This document shows, one piece after another, positions 25,873-34,337 of a stretch of 64,000 nucleotides of DNA. Numbering within the stretch: position 1 is the first letter of the stretch; the number at the start of each line of letters is the position of its first letter. The notes below the pieces were generated by a model, which was not told where the DNA came from, did no database searches, and worked only from the letters and a program-made list of their open reading frames with translations. The position numbers and the translations under genes were made by a program. This stretch comes from Vibrio pomeroyi (GTDB lineage Bacteria > Pseudomonadota > Gammaproteobacteria > Enterobacterales > Vibrionaceae), in the NCBI RefSeq assembly GCF_024347595.1, contig NZ_AP025507.1, forward strand, positions 558,001 through 622,000, given 5' to 3'.

Positions 25873-26475
25873 ATGCCTGAACTTCATCAAACGTTGCCGG
25901 TTTATGTGGTTGATGACGATGAGTCGATGCGTGACTCACTGGTGTTCTTATTGGAAGAGCATGATTTCACGGTGTCAGCCTATGAAGATGGACCAAGCTT
26001 TTTAGGCTCTGTGGATCTCACAAAGCCGGGCTGTGTAGTGCTAGACAGCAGAATGCCAGAGATGAGAGGGCAACAAGTTCACGAGTTGATGGTGAAAGCA
26101 CAGAGCCCGCTGTCGGTTATCTATCTGACAGGGCATGGCGATGTGCCAATGGCGGTAGAAGCCTTGCAAGCAGGCGCGGTAAACTTCTTCCAAAAGCCAG
26201 TGAAAGGGGGTGAATTGGCCGAAGCAATCAAGCAAGGTTTGGAGGCTTCTGAAAAGCATCTTCACATGAATGCGTACCGCCAAGCTTATGCGTCGTTGAC
26301 CGAAAGAGAAATCGACATCCTTAAGCAGATCATTGATGGCAAGCGTAACCAGAAAATCGCCGATGAATTATGCATCGCGATGAGAACAGTCGAGGTACAC
26401 CGAGCAAGCTTGATGAAGAAATTCTCAGCGAAGACGGTTGCAGAACTGGCTTACATTTACGGGCAATTGACTTAA
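25873..26475 (+). CDS. ttrR: Tetrathionate response regulator TtrR (FixJ/NarL-like)
   Basis: This 200-residue two-domain regulator has a receiver with the acidic pocket DDDE (14-17), phospho-acceptor Asp 58 (VVLDSRMPEM), Thr/Ser switch (YLTGHGD) and Lys in FFQKPVK. The C-terminal LuxR-type helix-turn-helix begins LTEREIDILKQIIDGKRNQKIA and has MRTVEVHRASLMKKF as its recognition region. It is phosphorylated by TtrS and activates ttrBCA in other bacteria. The identical palindromes upstream of ttrB and tsdB are good candidates for its binding sites. Confidence 0.93.
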   Translation: MPELHQTLPVYVVDDDESMRDSLVFLLEEHDFTVSAYEDGPSFLGSVDLTKPGCVVLDSRMPEMRGQQVHELMVKAQSPLSVIYLTGHGDVPMAVEALQAGAVNFFQKPVKGGELAEAIKQGLEASEKHLHMNAYRQAYASLTEREIDILKQIIDGKRNQKIADELCIAMRTVEVHRASLMKKFSAKTVAELAYIYGQLT

Positions 26476-26781
26476 CTATCACTGTGCGAAATCCCTGATG
26501 AAAAACCATCAATTTTGTCACCGACATTTAGGTTTTTTCTGATGAAAGAGGGTCTTCATTTAACCCCTATATTGAAGCAAGATCACACCCTTTAGGGAGT
26601 GCATACCGATAGGCCTCTGCAGACTTTTTATCGTTATGTATTCCTGAGATACTGAACTAAGTTCATTTTAAGGTGGAACGCGTTAATAACGGCGTTTTTC
26701 CCTGTAATTCGAAACATTCACTATGGTTGATGACGCCTCGACATCGAGATTTGTATCAGCCGAGTTAGGTTAAAATATTTT
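26476..26781. other. Intergenic region after ttrR
   Basis: These 306 bp hold two weak hairpins, TGATG/CATCA (26496-26500 with 26507-26511) followed by ATTTTG, and AACGC/GCGTT (26677-26681 with 26692-26696) followed by T's. Either could end ttrSR. I see no gene. Confidence 0.4.
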
Positions 26782-28002
26782 ATGAGTACAATGGGAATCG
26801 CAATTGGTGCGACGGCTCTTTCGTTAATACTTGTGGCCGTGTGGCTGATTTCTTTATCGCTAAGAAAACAGCGCTTGGAACAAGAGCGCAAAGCTCGTGC
26901 GGTCGCTTACCGAAAAGCGATTGAAAAAGCGCGCATCCAAGAGCAAAAAGAGCGCCATTTCAAAGCAGAAACCGGACATGTTCCGTCGATTCTGTATTTA
27001 GCGAAAGAGGCCGAACGTAACAATATTAAGGAAGCCTTATATTGGTACGACAAAGCCGCGCATTTAGATAATGTCAACGGCATGTATGGCATTGTGCGTT
27101 TGAGTATGAAGCGCAAAGAAGACCTGATTTTAAGAGAAAAAGCTAATTTCTGGCAGCTGGCGATATCGGCGATGGATAATGACCTGGTGGCGAAATTTGA
27201 GATGGGTAAAGCACTCGTTTCTGGGCGCGGAACCGATAAGAACATCCCCAAGGGTTACACCTATATCGAAGAGTCGGCAATGGGCGGGAACACCGAAGCT
27301 ATGCTGTTTATGGGCGAGTGGTGTCTAGACAAAGAAAACCCAGACTACTCCGCCGAAAGCTCGTTTGAGTGGTATCACAAGGCCGCTGAAAAAAATAACC
27401 TAGACGGCAAGATTAAACTGGGTATGAGCTATTTGAACGGTGTTGGTGTTGAGCCTAATCACGGTGAAGCAGTGTACTGGTTTGAAACTGCAGCGGAAAA
27501 GAACAGCGCAGAAGCCATGTTTAGAGCAGGCGAAGCTTGGATTGACCATGGTGAACACGGCAATGCGATTGCTTATATTTGGCTATTCCTGTCGGCTCAT
27601 TTTGGCTACTCAGAAGCGAAGCATTTGCGGGATAAAGTTGGTGGTGAACTGGGTGTCGATGCCGTCGTGGGCTTACAAGCTCTAACTAAGCCGATCATGA
27701 CTAAGTTAACTCAAGAAGCGATCACCAAGCACTCAATCATTAAAGCGCTTAATAAGCTCTACAAGCGTAATATACCGATTCCTAAGAAAGTCAAAGAAAC
27801 GTCTGATGAAGAAGGCGAAGCATTAAACGTAGATGCGAGCCATTTAGATAAACAAACTTTGAGTGCTCAAGATACGAATGTCGATTACAGCCAGCAACCT
27901 AACACTGAACAAGCATCATCAGAGAGTCAAGCGACCCCAAATAGTGACCCTCTAGACTTTAGTCAGTCTGCAGTTGAGTCTAACTGGAACAGAAACCAGT
28001 AA
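26782..28002 (+). CDS. Membrane-anchored Sel1-repeat protein
   Basis: This 406-residue protein has an N-terminal membrane helix (about 5-27), a charged coiled segment (about 28-60) and Sel1/TPR-like repeats (about 68-275). Units include KEALYWYDKAAHLDNVNGMY, GRGTDKNIPKGYTYIEESA and SSFEWYHKAAEKNNLDGKIK followed by GMSYLNGVGVEPNHGEAVYW. The tail (about 330-406) is acidic and Gln/Ser-rich, probably disordered. Sel1 repeats mediate protein-protein contacts; no specific role can be assigned. The gene is alone, with its own terminator downstream. Confidence 0.8.
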   Translation: MSTMGIAIGATALSLILVAVWLISLSLRKQRLEQERKARAVAYRKAIEKARIQEQKERHFKAETGHVPSILYLAKEAERNNIKEALYWYDKAAHLDNVNGMYGIVRLSMKRKEDLILREKANFWQLAISAMDNDLVAKFEMGKALVSGRGTDKNIPKGYTYIEESAMGGNTEAMLFMGEWCLDKENPDYSAESSFEWYHKAAEKNNLDGKIKLGMSYLNGVGVEPNHGEAVYWFETAAEKNSAEAMFRAGEAWIDHGEHGNAIAYIWLFLSAHFGYSEAKHLRDKVGGELGVDAVVGLQALTKPIMTKLTQEAITKHSIIKALNKLYKRNIPIPKKVKETSDEEGEALNVDASHLDKQTLSAQDTNVDYSQQPNTEQASSESQATPNSDPLDFSQSAVESNWNRNQ

Positions 28003-28098
28003 GCCCGGCTCATTGGCTTGATAGGTTCTCCTATGGAGCCAATGACTAGGAGCTATTAAGTGATGTCGTTTCAGCTTTAACCACGAAAATCAGACAAC

Positions 28099-28126
28099 AA
28101 AAAGGGAAGCAGATGCTTCCCTTTTT
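28099..28126. terminator. Bidirectional terminator between the Sel1 gene and sstT
   Basis: A perfect 12-bp stem (28099-28110 with 28115-28126) with loop AGAT starts with five A and ends with five T, serving both converging genes. Confidence 0.9.
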
Positions 28127-28146
28127 ATTTGCGTGTTGTTTGCTTT

Positions 28147-28167
28147 AAGAGCTAAGAGCTAAGAGCT
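28147..28167. repeat. Three tandem copies of AAGAGCT
   Basis: Three exact 7-bp units lie 13 bp beyond the sstT stop codon, in the convergent intergenic region. The unit resembles the AAGAAGT repeat at 7533. Confidence 0.95.
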
Positions 28168-28179
28168 AAAACCAACAGC

Positions 28180-29397
28180 TTATGATGCTTTGTTCTGCTC
28201 AGCTTTACATACTGCAGCAGTGAACACTACGTCAGTTGAGCTGTTAAGCGCTGTTTCAGCAGAATCTTGAATCACACCGATAATGAAACCTACCGCAACA
28301 ACCTGCATCGCTACATCGTTAGAGATACCGAATAGGCCACAAGCAAGTGGGATAAGCAGTAGTGAACCGCCAGCAACACCAGAAGCGCCACATGCCGATA
28401 CCGCAGCCACAAGGCTTAGTAGAATCGCTGTGAAGATATCAATCTCAATACCCATTGTGTGTACAGCTGCAAGCGTTAATACAGTGATGGTGATTGCAGC
28501 ACCTGCCATGTTGATCGTTGCGCCTAGAGGAATCGATACAGAGTAAGTATCTTCGTCTAGGTTTAGCTTCTTACAAAGGTTCATGTTTACTGGGATGTTT
28601 GCAGCACTTGAACGGGTGAAGAATGCTGTTACGCCAGATTCACGAATACATTGCAGTACGAGTGGGTATGGGTTCTGTTTTGTTTTCACAAATACAAGCA
28701 GTGGGTTAACCACAAGTGCGATGATCAGCATTGAGCTTAGTAGAACCGCCAGCAGTTGACCGTAGCTTGCTAGAGCATCGAAGCCCGTCGTTGCGAATGT
28801 CGTTGAAACAAGACCAAAGATACCGAATGGCGCAAGACGAATGATGAAGCGAACAATGTGTGAAACACTGTGGCTTAAGTCTTCGAAAACCGCTTTGGTT
28901 GTTGCAGATGCGTGGTGCAGTGCAAGGCCAAGACCGATTGCCCAAGCAAGAATACCGATGTAGTTCGCGTTCATTAGCGCGCTAACTGGGTTATCTACAA
29001 GCTTGAATAGAAGAGTATGAAGAACCTCAGCAATACCTTGAGGAGGGTTAGCACCTTCAGCGCCCGCAACCAGTGTCAAAGTGGTTGGGAACATGAAGCT
29101 TAGTACTACAGCAGTCAGTGCAGCAGAGAAGGTACCAATCAGGTAAAGCACAATGATTGGACGCATATGGGTATGCTGACCTTTCTTTTGGTTTGCGATA
29201 GAAGCTGCAACAAGAATGAATACTAAAATTGGGGCAACAGCTTTCAGAGCACCAACAAACAGACTACCTAGTAGGCCTGCGTCTTGAGCTGCTGAAGGAG
29301 AAACCATGGCGAGAACGACACCGAAAACAATACCAGCAAGGATCTGTAGGACAAGATTCCCACGAGCGATGCGGGCGAGCATGTTGTGATTTTGCAT
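28180..29397 (-). CDS. sstT: Serine/threonine:sodium symporter SstT
   Basis: This 405-residue inner-membrane protein belongs to the dicarboxylate/amino acid:cation symporter (DAACS) family. It takes up serine and threonine with sodium. The start [20 protein letters not shown] and the segments [20 protein letters not shown] and [21 protein letters not shown] match SstT closely; the last is the serine-rich re-entrant loop. [23 protein letters not shown] is the conserved NMAG-like transport motif. On the reverse strand TATAAT lies about 25 bp before the start codon and could be its -10 element. Confidence 0.93.
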   Translation of the reverse strand: MQNHNMLARIARGNLVLQILAGIVFGVVLAMVSPSAAQDAGLLGSLFVGALKAVAPILVFILVAASIANQKKGQHTHMRPIIVLYLIGTFSAALTAVVLSFMFPTTLTLVAGAEGANPPQGIAEVLHTLLFKLVDNPVSALMNANYIGILAWAIGLGLALHHASATTKAVFEDLSHSVSHIVRFIIRLAPFGIFGLVSTTFATTGFDALASYGQLLAVLLSSMLIIALVVNPLLVFVKTKQNPYPLVLQCIRESGVTAFFTRSSAANIPVNMNLCKKLNLDEDTYSVSIPLGATINMAGAAITITVLTLAAVHTMGIEIDIFTAILLSLVAAVSACGASGVAGGSLLLIPLACGLFGISNDVAMQVVAVGFIIGVIQDSAETALNSSTDVVFTAAVCKAEQNKAS

Positions 29398-29786
29398 AAA
29401 ATACCTGCAATTGTTAAATTATTATAGTGATGTATCTTTTATAAAGTTGTACCAAATCCAACTATACACTAGTGGAATGGGCGGTCATATTAGCGGGATC
29501 TTAGAGGGTGTCTAGGAATAGTTTACTTTTAGGGTGATTGTTTGCGCTACGTGGTGTTTTTAGAGCTAAATGTTAAATAATTGTATTTTGATTGAGCTAT
29601 AAATCTGCGGAACTACATTTATTAGACCTAATATACTGTAAATTTAGAAATGTAAATGCTCATAGGTAAGAACATTGTGTGCATAAATAGTCGCTTTGCT
29701 ACCAAATTGAAACAAAAAGCCCCACGTGTTTAACACGGTGGGGCTTAGTCGTTTAAATAAAGCGTATTGTGATTAACCTGATTGGT
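29398..29786. other. Intergenic region between sstT and the RsgA-type gene
   Basis: These 389 bp hold a probable sstT promoter (reverse-strand TATAAT near 29424) and the terminator at 29714-29746. The rest is AT-rich without recognisable features. Confidence 0.5.
29714..29746 (-). terminator. Terminator after the RsgA-type GTPase gene
   Basis: AAGCCCCAC-GTGTT pairs with AACAC-GGTGGGGCTT with one bulged base (29717-29746). It is followed by TTTTT on the reverse strand. Confidence 0.8.
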
Positions 29787-30851
29787 TTAGTCGGTCGCTT
29801 TTTTTATGTTTCGGCTTTCTGATTGTACGGTTTTGTACATCTTGGAAAGCTGTTTACTGTTCGCGCGTTGCTCTGCCAATGAGGCGCCATTTCTGGCTTG
29901 CTCTCTCAATAACTTTTGATAGTTAGTAAATCGTCTTTCAGACAAATCACCCTCCTCAATGGCTTTGCGTATCTTGCATCCAGGTTCTGATTCATGATGA
30001 CAATCAGAGAAGCGGCAATGCATGGCTAACTCTTCGACATCAGAAAAGGTTTCACTTACACCTTCAGCGCAGTCAGCAAGTTGTAGCTCTCGCATTCCTG
30101 GAGTATCGAGCAGTAATCCCCCTGATGTTAGCAAGTGGAGCGATCGTGATGTGGTTGTATGACGGCCTTTGCTGTCGTCTTCACGAATACCACCCGTGGC
30201 TTGTTGAGTTTCACCAAGCAATGAGTTTACTAGCGTAGATTTGCCCACACCAGATGAGCCCATCAAAGCGACGGTTTTGCCTGTTTTACACCAAGGTGAC
30301 AAGACTTGAGTTGATTCTTGGTCTAGGCTGTTCACCGCTTCGATCATCAGCATAGAATCTAAGCTTTGCACTTGTTGTACTTTGTCTTCGTAGTCGTCAC
30401 ACAAGTCTTTCTTGGTGAGTACGATAACCGCTTCAACCTGTGCTTCATTAGCGAGTGCTAGGTAGCGTTCGATACGGCTTAGATTAAAGTCATTGTTTAA
30501 CGAAACCACGATAAAAACCGTGTCGATGTTGGCTGAGATATATTGTTCTGCGACGCGACTGCCCGCTGCTTTACGGCTGAAGAGCGATTGACGTTCTAGC
30601 AAGCGGTCAAATTGCAGCTCAGAGTTCAAGATTACCCAGTCGCCAACCGTCATTGCGGGTTGGTTTTGATGGATAGGTAGAACGATTTCGCCTTGTTCTG
30701 ACGCCAGTGTATAGCCGCTGCGATGGTGCGCGGTGATACGAGCAATGACGGAGTGGTCATAGTCTTCGAGTGTCAGTTGTTGTTGGAATACAGGTTGCCA
30801 TCCAAGCTGTTGAAGTGACATTGGATGAGAAAATGCGTTTTGTGAATTCAT
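29787..30851 (-). CDS. rsgA: RsgA (YjeQ)-type circularly permuted ribosome-assembly GTPase
   Basis: RsgA-type GTPases help mature the small ribosomal subunit. The 354 residues show an OB-fold (about 30-95), then permuted GTPase motifs: TKKDL (G4) before GSSGVGKST (G1), then RHTTTSRS (G2) and DTPGMREL (G3). A zinc-binding domain follows ([16 protein letters not shown]) with a basic C-terminal tail. The canonical RsgA N-terminus is strongly basic; this one starts [20 protein letters not shown], so it could be a second, specialised paralogue. The rest of the genome is needed to decide. The gene is monocistronic. Confidence 0.85.
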   Translation of the reverse strand: MNSQNAFSHPMSLQQLGWQPVFQQQLTLEDYDHSVIARITAHHRSGYTLASEQGEIVLPIHQNQPAMTVGDWVILNSELQFDRLLERQSLFSRKAAGSRVAEQYISANIDTVFIVVSLNNDFNLSRIERYLALANEAQVEAVIVLTKKDLCDDYEDKVQQVQSLDSMLMIEAVNSLDQESTQVLSPWCKTGKTVALMGSSGVGKSTLVNSLLGETQQATGGIREDDSKGRHTTTSRSLHLLTSGGLLLDTPGMRELQLADCAEGVSETFSDVEELAMHCRFSDCHHESEPGCKIRKAIEEGDLSERRFTNYQKLLREQARNGASLAEQRANSKQLSKMYKTVQSESRNIKKATD

Positions 30852-31147
30852 GTTTATTTACCCAGACGTACGAGCTTTCTTTTCTTGTAAGAGCATTAAC
30901 ATCTTGTGAGATCTCAGGTTATTGACGAGGTCAAAAAGTGTTGATGAGATAAAAGCATCGAAACGTCAAAAATGTTTTGAGCTTGGGTCGAATTCAAATA
31001 GATAGGACCCCGGATTTAGTCATGCGTTATTGAGCATGCAGGTATCGATCACTTATAGATCAATAGTAAACCGGGTAAAAGTGTGCGGTAGCCAGTCGAT
31101 GGCTTGATGTTGGTCGTTCTAGATTAAAGTTTGCTTAACCAAATAAA

Positions 31148-31195
31148 TTAACGCGTTACTTTTACTGCCAGTTTTAGTGTTTTCATTACAATCAT
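31148..31195 (-). CDS. Possible 15-residue peptide, MIVMKTLKLAVKVTR
   Basis: The reverse strand shows a strong ribosome site (AAGGAGAA) 6-7 nt before an ATG at 31195, then 15 codons and TAA. The peptide is basic and amphipathic (KTLKLAVKVTR). It lies between the copper-chaperone terminator and the RsgA-type gene, on the same strand as that gene, so it could be a leader peptide or free-standing small protein. Short frames with good ribosome sites do arise by chance, and I recognise no homologue. Confidence 0.3.
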   Translation of the reverse strand: MIVMKTLKLAVKVTR

Positions 31196-31260
31196 CTTCT
31201 ATTCTCCTTGGTTATTAATGTGGTCAGGCTTTGAATAAAAAGCGAACTCATTTTAGCAAA

Positions 31261-31291
31261 AAGCCACGATGGCGAGAAGTCATCGTGGCTT
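31261..31291 (-). terminator. Terminator after the copper-delivery cluster
   Basis: The perfect 11-bp stem AAGCCACGATG/CATCGTGGCTT (31261-31271 with 31281-31291) is followed on the reverse strand by TTTTT. Confidence 0.85.
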
Positions 31292-31318
31292 AATTTATTT
31301 CATTGATTGTGAATCCGA

Positions 31319-31777
31319 TTAGTGATGATCGTGATTCATCTTTTTCATGCCGCTCATTACTTTCTTAACAGGCGCTTCAAAGGTTTGCGTTTCACCGTTA
31401 GCGAAAGTCAGAGTCATCTCGATCTGCTCACCTTCTTTTAGACCATCTTTTAGGTCGAACAACATAATGTGCAGGCTGCCAGGTTTAAGTACCGCTTCAC
31501 CATTCGCAGGGATTGTGATCTCTTGAACTTGGCGCATCTTCATTACGTCGCCATCAACGATAACATCATGAAGCTCTACCTTGCCTGCTGCGGGTGTAGT
31601 TGCAGAGACAATAGCGCGATCTTTATCGCTGTGGTTCATCAGAGTCGTGAATACCGCGCTGTTCACTGCTGAAGGCGGTGTTGCACGAGCGTACGCGTCG
31701 TGAACCATAATATCGCTGTTCGCGTGAGCAAAGGGAGTGAGCAATAAGCCTGCTAGAGCAAGTGCTTTTAACTTCAT
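31319..31777 (-). CDS. Periplasmic copper chaperone, PCu(A)C family
   Basis: PCu(A)C proteins hold Cu(I) in the periplasm for delivery to the CuA or CuB site of cytochrome oxidase. The 152 residues have a signal peptide (cleavage near AHA, residue 19). The copper motif H-x10-M-x21-H-x-M is visible as His 70, Met 81, His 103 and Met 105. The tail is rich in Met and His (MSGMKKMNHDHH) and may add copper sites. It follows the SCO-family gene by 82 bp on the same strand, a common pairing for oxidase copper loading. Confidence 0.9.
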   Translation of the reverse strand: MKLKALALAGLLLTPFAHANSDIMVHDAYARATPPSAVNSAVFTTLMNHSDKDRAIVSATTPAAGKVELHDVIVDGDVMKMRQVQEITIPANGEAVLKPGSLHIMLFDLKDGLKEGEQIEMTLTFANGETQTFEAPVKKVMSGMKKMNHDHH

Positions 31778-31859
31778 GTTGTTGTCCTTATTTTTATGTT
31801 TTGGTCTGGGACCTGACTTTATGTTTGAACTTTATTCGTTAAGTTCTTTGTTTTTACGT

Positions 31860-32456
31860 TTACTGCGTCAACTTGTTGATGGCTTCAACAATTGGTGCAG
31901 GTGTTAACGTGTGCGGTACTTTAGTAATCAAGGTACCGTCGGGCTTTAAAAAATAAAAATATGAGCTGTGGTCAAGGGTGTATTCCAGCTCTGAACCCTC
32001 AAGCTTGGTCTTTCTGAAAATAACACCGTAGTTATGTGCAAGCGTTGTTGTCACATCTAACGGGCCACTTAACCCTTCCATCATTGGGTGGAAGTATTGT
32101 GCGTATTCGTAAGAAGCTTCTGCGGCATCGCGCTCAGGATCAAGAGAGACAAACATCGGGCGAATCTTTGCTTTTGCTTCATCTGACACTTGGTTAAGTG
32201 CGCCGGCTAACATTGCTAGTGAGGTAGGGCAGACATCTGGGCAACGTGTGAAACCGAAGTAAACGATACGAATTCTGTCGTCGGTTTGGTCAAAGATTTC
32301 CGTTGGCTGATTATCTTGACCAAAAAGGGTTGTTGCGGAGAACTCTTGCTTTGCAGCGTGCTGTTCTTGAGCTTCGTTTTGTCCATCAAGGTAACTTTTG
32401 ACACCAAAGCCAAGTACAAACGCTACCACTAATGCTAACGACCAATTCTTACTCAT
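31860..32456 (-). CDS. SCO1/SenC-family copper metallochaperone
   Basis: This 198-residue thioredoxin-fold protein is anchored by an N-terminal helix (about 5-22). Copper ligands are CPDVCP (Cys 72, Cys 76) and His 163 in LDHSSYFYF. SCO proteins assist assembly of the CuA centre of cytochrome c oxidase or act as thiol-disulfide reductases. Its start overlaps the preceding gene by 4 bp (ATGA), and the PCu(A)C gene follows, making a three-gene copper-delivery unit. No oxidase genes are in this window. Confidence 0.9.
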   Translation of the reverse strand: MSKNWSLALVVAFVLGFGVKSYLDGQNEAQEQHAAKQEFSATTLFGQDNQPTEIFDQTDDRIRIVYFGFTRCPDVCPTSLAMLAGALNQVSDEAKAKIRPMFVSLDPERDAAEASYEYAQYFHPMMEGLSGPLDVTTTLAHNYGVIFRKTKLEGSELEYTLDHSSYFYFLKPDGTLITKVPHTLTPAPIVEAINKLTQ

Positions 32457-32893
32457 CTTGCCATCCTTATTGCAGGGTTTACGGTTTCAACACCATCGGT
32501 GAGTTCGCCAAGCCAAGTCATTTTATCCATGGTACATACAGGTAAAATTACATCACCTTCATAGGTATTGTTGCCAATATTCTTTAATTGAAAACGTGCT
32601 GATCCCATTTCCATTTCTAAGCCAGTGAGTGACAGCATTAATGTTTCAGATGCTGCGCCTTCCCAAACGACTTTGATTTTAGTCGGAACCAGAGGTTGTG
32701 CCGTCTCATGTTCAAGCGTCATCGCAACAGCATTTTGCTCACACGATTCTGTTGAAAGCATGCAGTAATCATCTAAATTAACGTCAGCAGGTGTGTGTAC
32801 CATCGCTGATTTAAAATGCTGAATTGCTTGCGGCCCATAAAAGCCTGCCACGAGAGCGATTCCAAGAGCTGCAACCTTTAATGCTGGGTGCAT
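32453..32893 (-). CDS. Membrane-anchored protein of unknown function in the copper cluster
   Basis: I do not recognise this 146-residue protein by family. It has an N-terminal membrane helix (about 5-22, VAALGIALVAGFYGPQA) and a presumably periplasmic beta-rich domain. It has Cys 43 (DYCML) and Cys 50 (ESCEQ) and a later PVCTMDKM with Cys and Met. These Cys/Met residues and the 4-bp overlap with the SCO gene suggest a role in copper handling or redox maturation. It is the first gene of the unit. Confidence 0.7.
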   Translation of the reverse strand: MHPALKVAALGIALVAGFYGPQAIQHFKSAMVHTPADVNLDDYCMLSTESCEQNAVAMTLEHETAQPLVPTKIKVVWEGAASETLMLSLTGLEMEMGSARFQLKNIGNNTYEGDVILPVCTMDKMTWLGELTDGVETVNPAIRMAR

Positions 32894-32992
32894 GTCGTGT
32901 TCTCATCTAATTTTATAAGAGCGGCGATGTTATCACACCCCTCAATACGTGCTTGTATCAAAAAGCAATTTTGTGCGTATGGTAGATATAAA

Positions 32993-33017
32993 AAAGCGAA
33001 GCCATAAGCTTCGCTTT
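32993..33017 (-). terminator. Terminator after the DUF368 gene
   Basis: The perfect 10-bp stem AAAGCGAAGC/GCTTCGCTTT (32993-33002 with 33008-33017) is followed on the reverse strand by a T-rich tail. Confidence 0.85.
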
Positions 33018-33090
33018 GATTCAATTCACAAGGTGCGTCGCTATCTAAGTTCGGCACCCTACATGCTAACTTCAGCACGATTGTTAGAGG

Positions 33091-34011
33091 TTAGTCAGCA
33101 TTGCGCTCAGCAAACTTTTCTAAACCCAGCACTAGCGCGATAGCCACCAACATCATGATCACCGATAAAGTGAGCTGAGAAGGTTGAGACGTTACCGCTT
33201 CGAAATTGAACGGAGATAGGTTCTCTTGAATCAGTGGCACTTGCTCACCTTTCGAGTTGATACGCCAACTGATGGTCTCTTTCCAAGGCCAGATCTTAGG
33301 TAACGTACCAATCATCAAACCCGTTAAAAACACCAATGTGAAATCGCGGAATGAGCGTAGTAACCAAGAGAGTACGTGCGAGAAAGTCAGTAGACCAATC
33401 ACACAGCCGCCAAGGAATAGCGCAAGTACATCGATTTGAAACGATTTAACAGCGCCAAGCACTGGGCCATACATACCAATCAGAAGCAGAATAAAGCTGC
33501 CTGAAATTCCCGGTAGAATCATCGCGCAGATCGCAATCGCACCCGCAATCAAGATGTTGATACTGGTCGGCTCCATTTGCAGTGGCTTAAGCACAGTAAT
33601 GCTGTAAGCGAAGGCAACACCAAGCAGTAAAAAGACGAATCGAATCATATCGCGCTTTTCTACTTGCTTAAGAATATGGAAAACCGACACCAAGATTAGA
33701 CCAAAGAAGAAAGACCACAGTGGAACAGGGTGCGTGACCAATAACCAAGAAATCAGTTTTGCGAATGTTGCAATGCTGGTGAATACACCCGCGAACAGTG
33801 AAATCAGGAAGAAACCGTTGATGTGGTTAAACGCAGCTTTGAAGCCTTCGCGTTTCCATAAGCCAAGTACGCTAGGGTTAATTCTGCGAATGCTTTCTAG
33901 CAGCGTATCGTAGATACCAGTGATGAATGCGATGGTTCCGCCCGACACGCCAGGGACAACATCGGCTGCGCCCATTGCCATGCCTTTGAAAAAAGTACTT
34001 AAGTAGTTCAT
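33091..34011 (-). CDS. popT: DUF368 polytopic membrane protein (PopT-type undecaprenyl-phosphate translocase)
   Basis: From the ATG at 34011 (MNYLSTFFKGMAMGAADVVPGVSGG) it has 306 residues and about eight to ten membrane helices. The longer frame starts at TTG with no ribosome site. The AADVVPGVSGGTIAFITGIY motif, repeated in weaker form as CAMILPGISGSFILLLIGMY, is the DUF368 signature and suggests an internal inverted repeat. Family members, including a V. cholerae protein, were shown to return undecaprenyl phosphate across the inner membrane for cell-wall and glycan synthesis. Assignment of that activity here rests on family membership. It is divergent from the Qrr gene. Confidence 0.85.
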   Translation of the reverse strand: MNYLSTFFKGMAMGAADVVPGVSGGTIAFITGIYDTLLESIRRINPSVLGLWKREGFKAAFNHINGFFLISLFAGVFTSIATFAKLISWLLVTHPVPLWSFFFGLILVSVFHILKQVEKRDMIRFVFLLLGVAFAYSITVLKPLQMEPTSINILIAGAIAICAMILPGISGSFILLLIGMYGPVLGAVKSFQIDVLALFLGGCVIGLLTFSHVLSWLLRSFRDFTLVFLTGLMIGTLPKIWPWKETISWRINSKGEQVPLIQENLSPFNFEAVTSQPSQLTLSVIMMLVAIALVLGLEKFAERNAD

Positions 34012-34224
34012 TGCTTCATAGAGTTGAGGATGATTTTGTGCAGTATACAAACTTTAGTGTAAAAAAAGTATGAATATGCCACTGGGTCGATGCTTTTATT
34101 ACCGCTTTAACTGTAAGGCAATAAGTTGAAGTGAACTTTGGCCTAATATTTAAAATACAACCACTTAGTGATTTGTCATTAAGAGTATCGATGAAACTAG
34201 TCTCTTATCGATATTGCATCTTGG

Positions 34225-34250
34225 TTGCATTATGCAAATGCACTTTGCAA
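34225..34250 (+). promoter_or_regulatory. Two adjacent LuxO-type sites upstream of the Qrr gene
   Basis: TTGCATTATGCAA (34225-34237) is a perfect TTGCA-N3-TGCAA palindrome, and ATGCACTTTGCAA (34238-34250) follows directly. The pattern agrees with LuxO sites found before vibrio qrr genes. They lie about 90-115 bp upstream of the inferred transcription start, typical for a sigma-54 enhancer. Confidence 0.8.
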
Positions 34251-34310
34251 TTCGCATGTGAAAATCGCGGTTTTTATGCGATGCAGGGCTTATAAAACGC
34301 TAAATTAAAG

Positions 34311-34328
34311 TTGGCACGCTAACTGCAT
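34311..34328 (+). promoter_or_regulatory. Sigma-54 promoter of the Qrr gene
   Basis: TTGGCACGCTAACTGCAT has GG at 34313-34314 and GC at 34325-34326 with exactly 10 bp between, the -24/-12 spacing. The predicted start, 12 bp on, coincides with the conserved TGACCC at the RNA 5' end. Confidence 0.9.
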
Positions 34329-34337
34329 TATATTAAC

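Larger units (their letters stand above)
30852..31318. other. Intergenic region with a possible 15-residue gene
   Basis: These 467 bp contain the small reading frame at 31148-31195 and the terminator at 31261-31291. The remainder shows only short inverted repeats such as GCATG/CATGC near 31022-31040. Confidence 0.5.

Noticed and set aside
32878..33078. Reverse open frame of 66 codons between the copper cluster and the DUF368 gene
   Set aside because: It crosses the DUF368 terminator hairpin (32993-33017) and overlaps the start of the next gene; no ribosome site.
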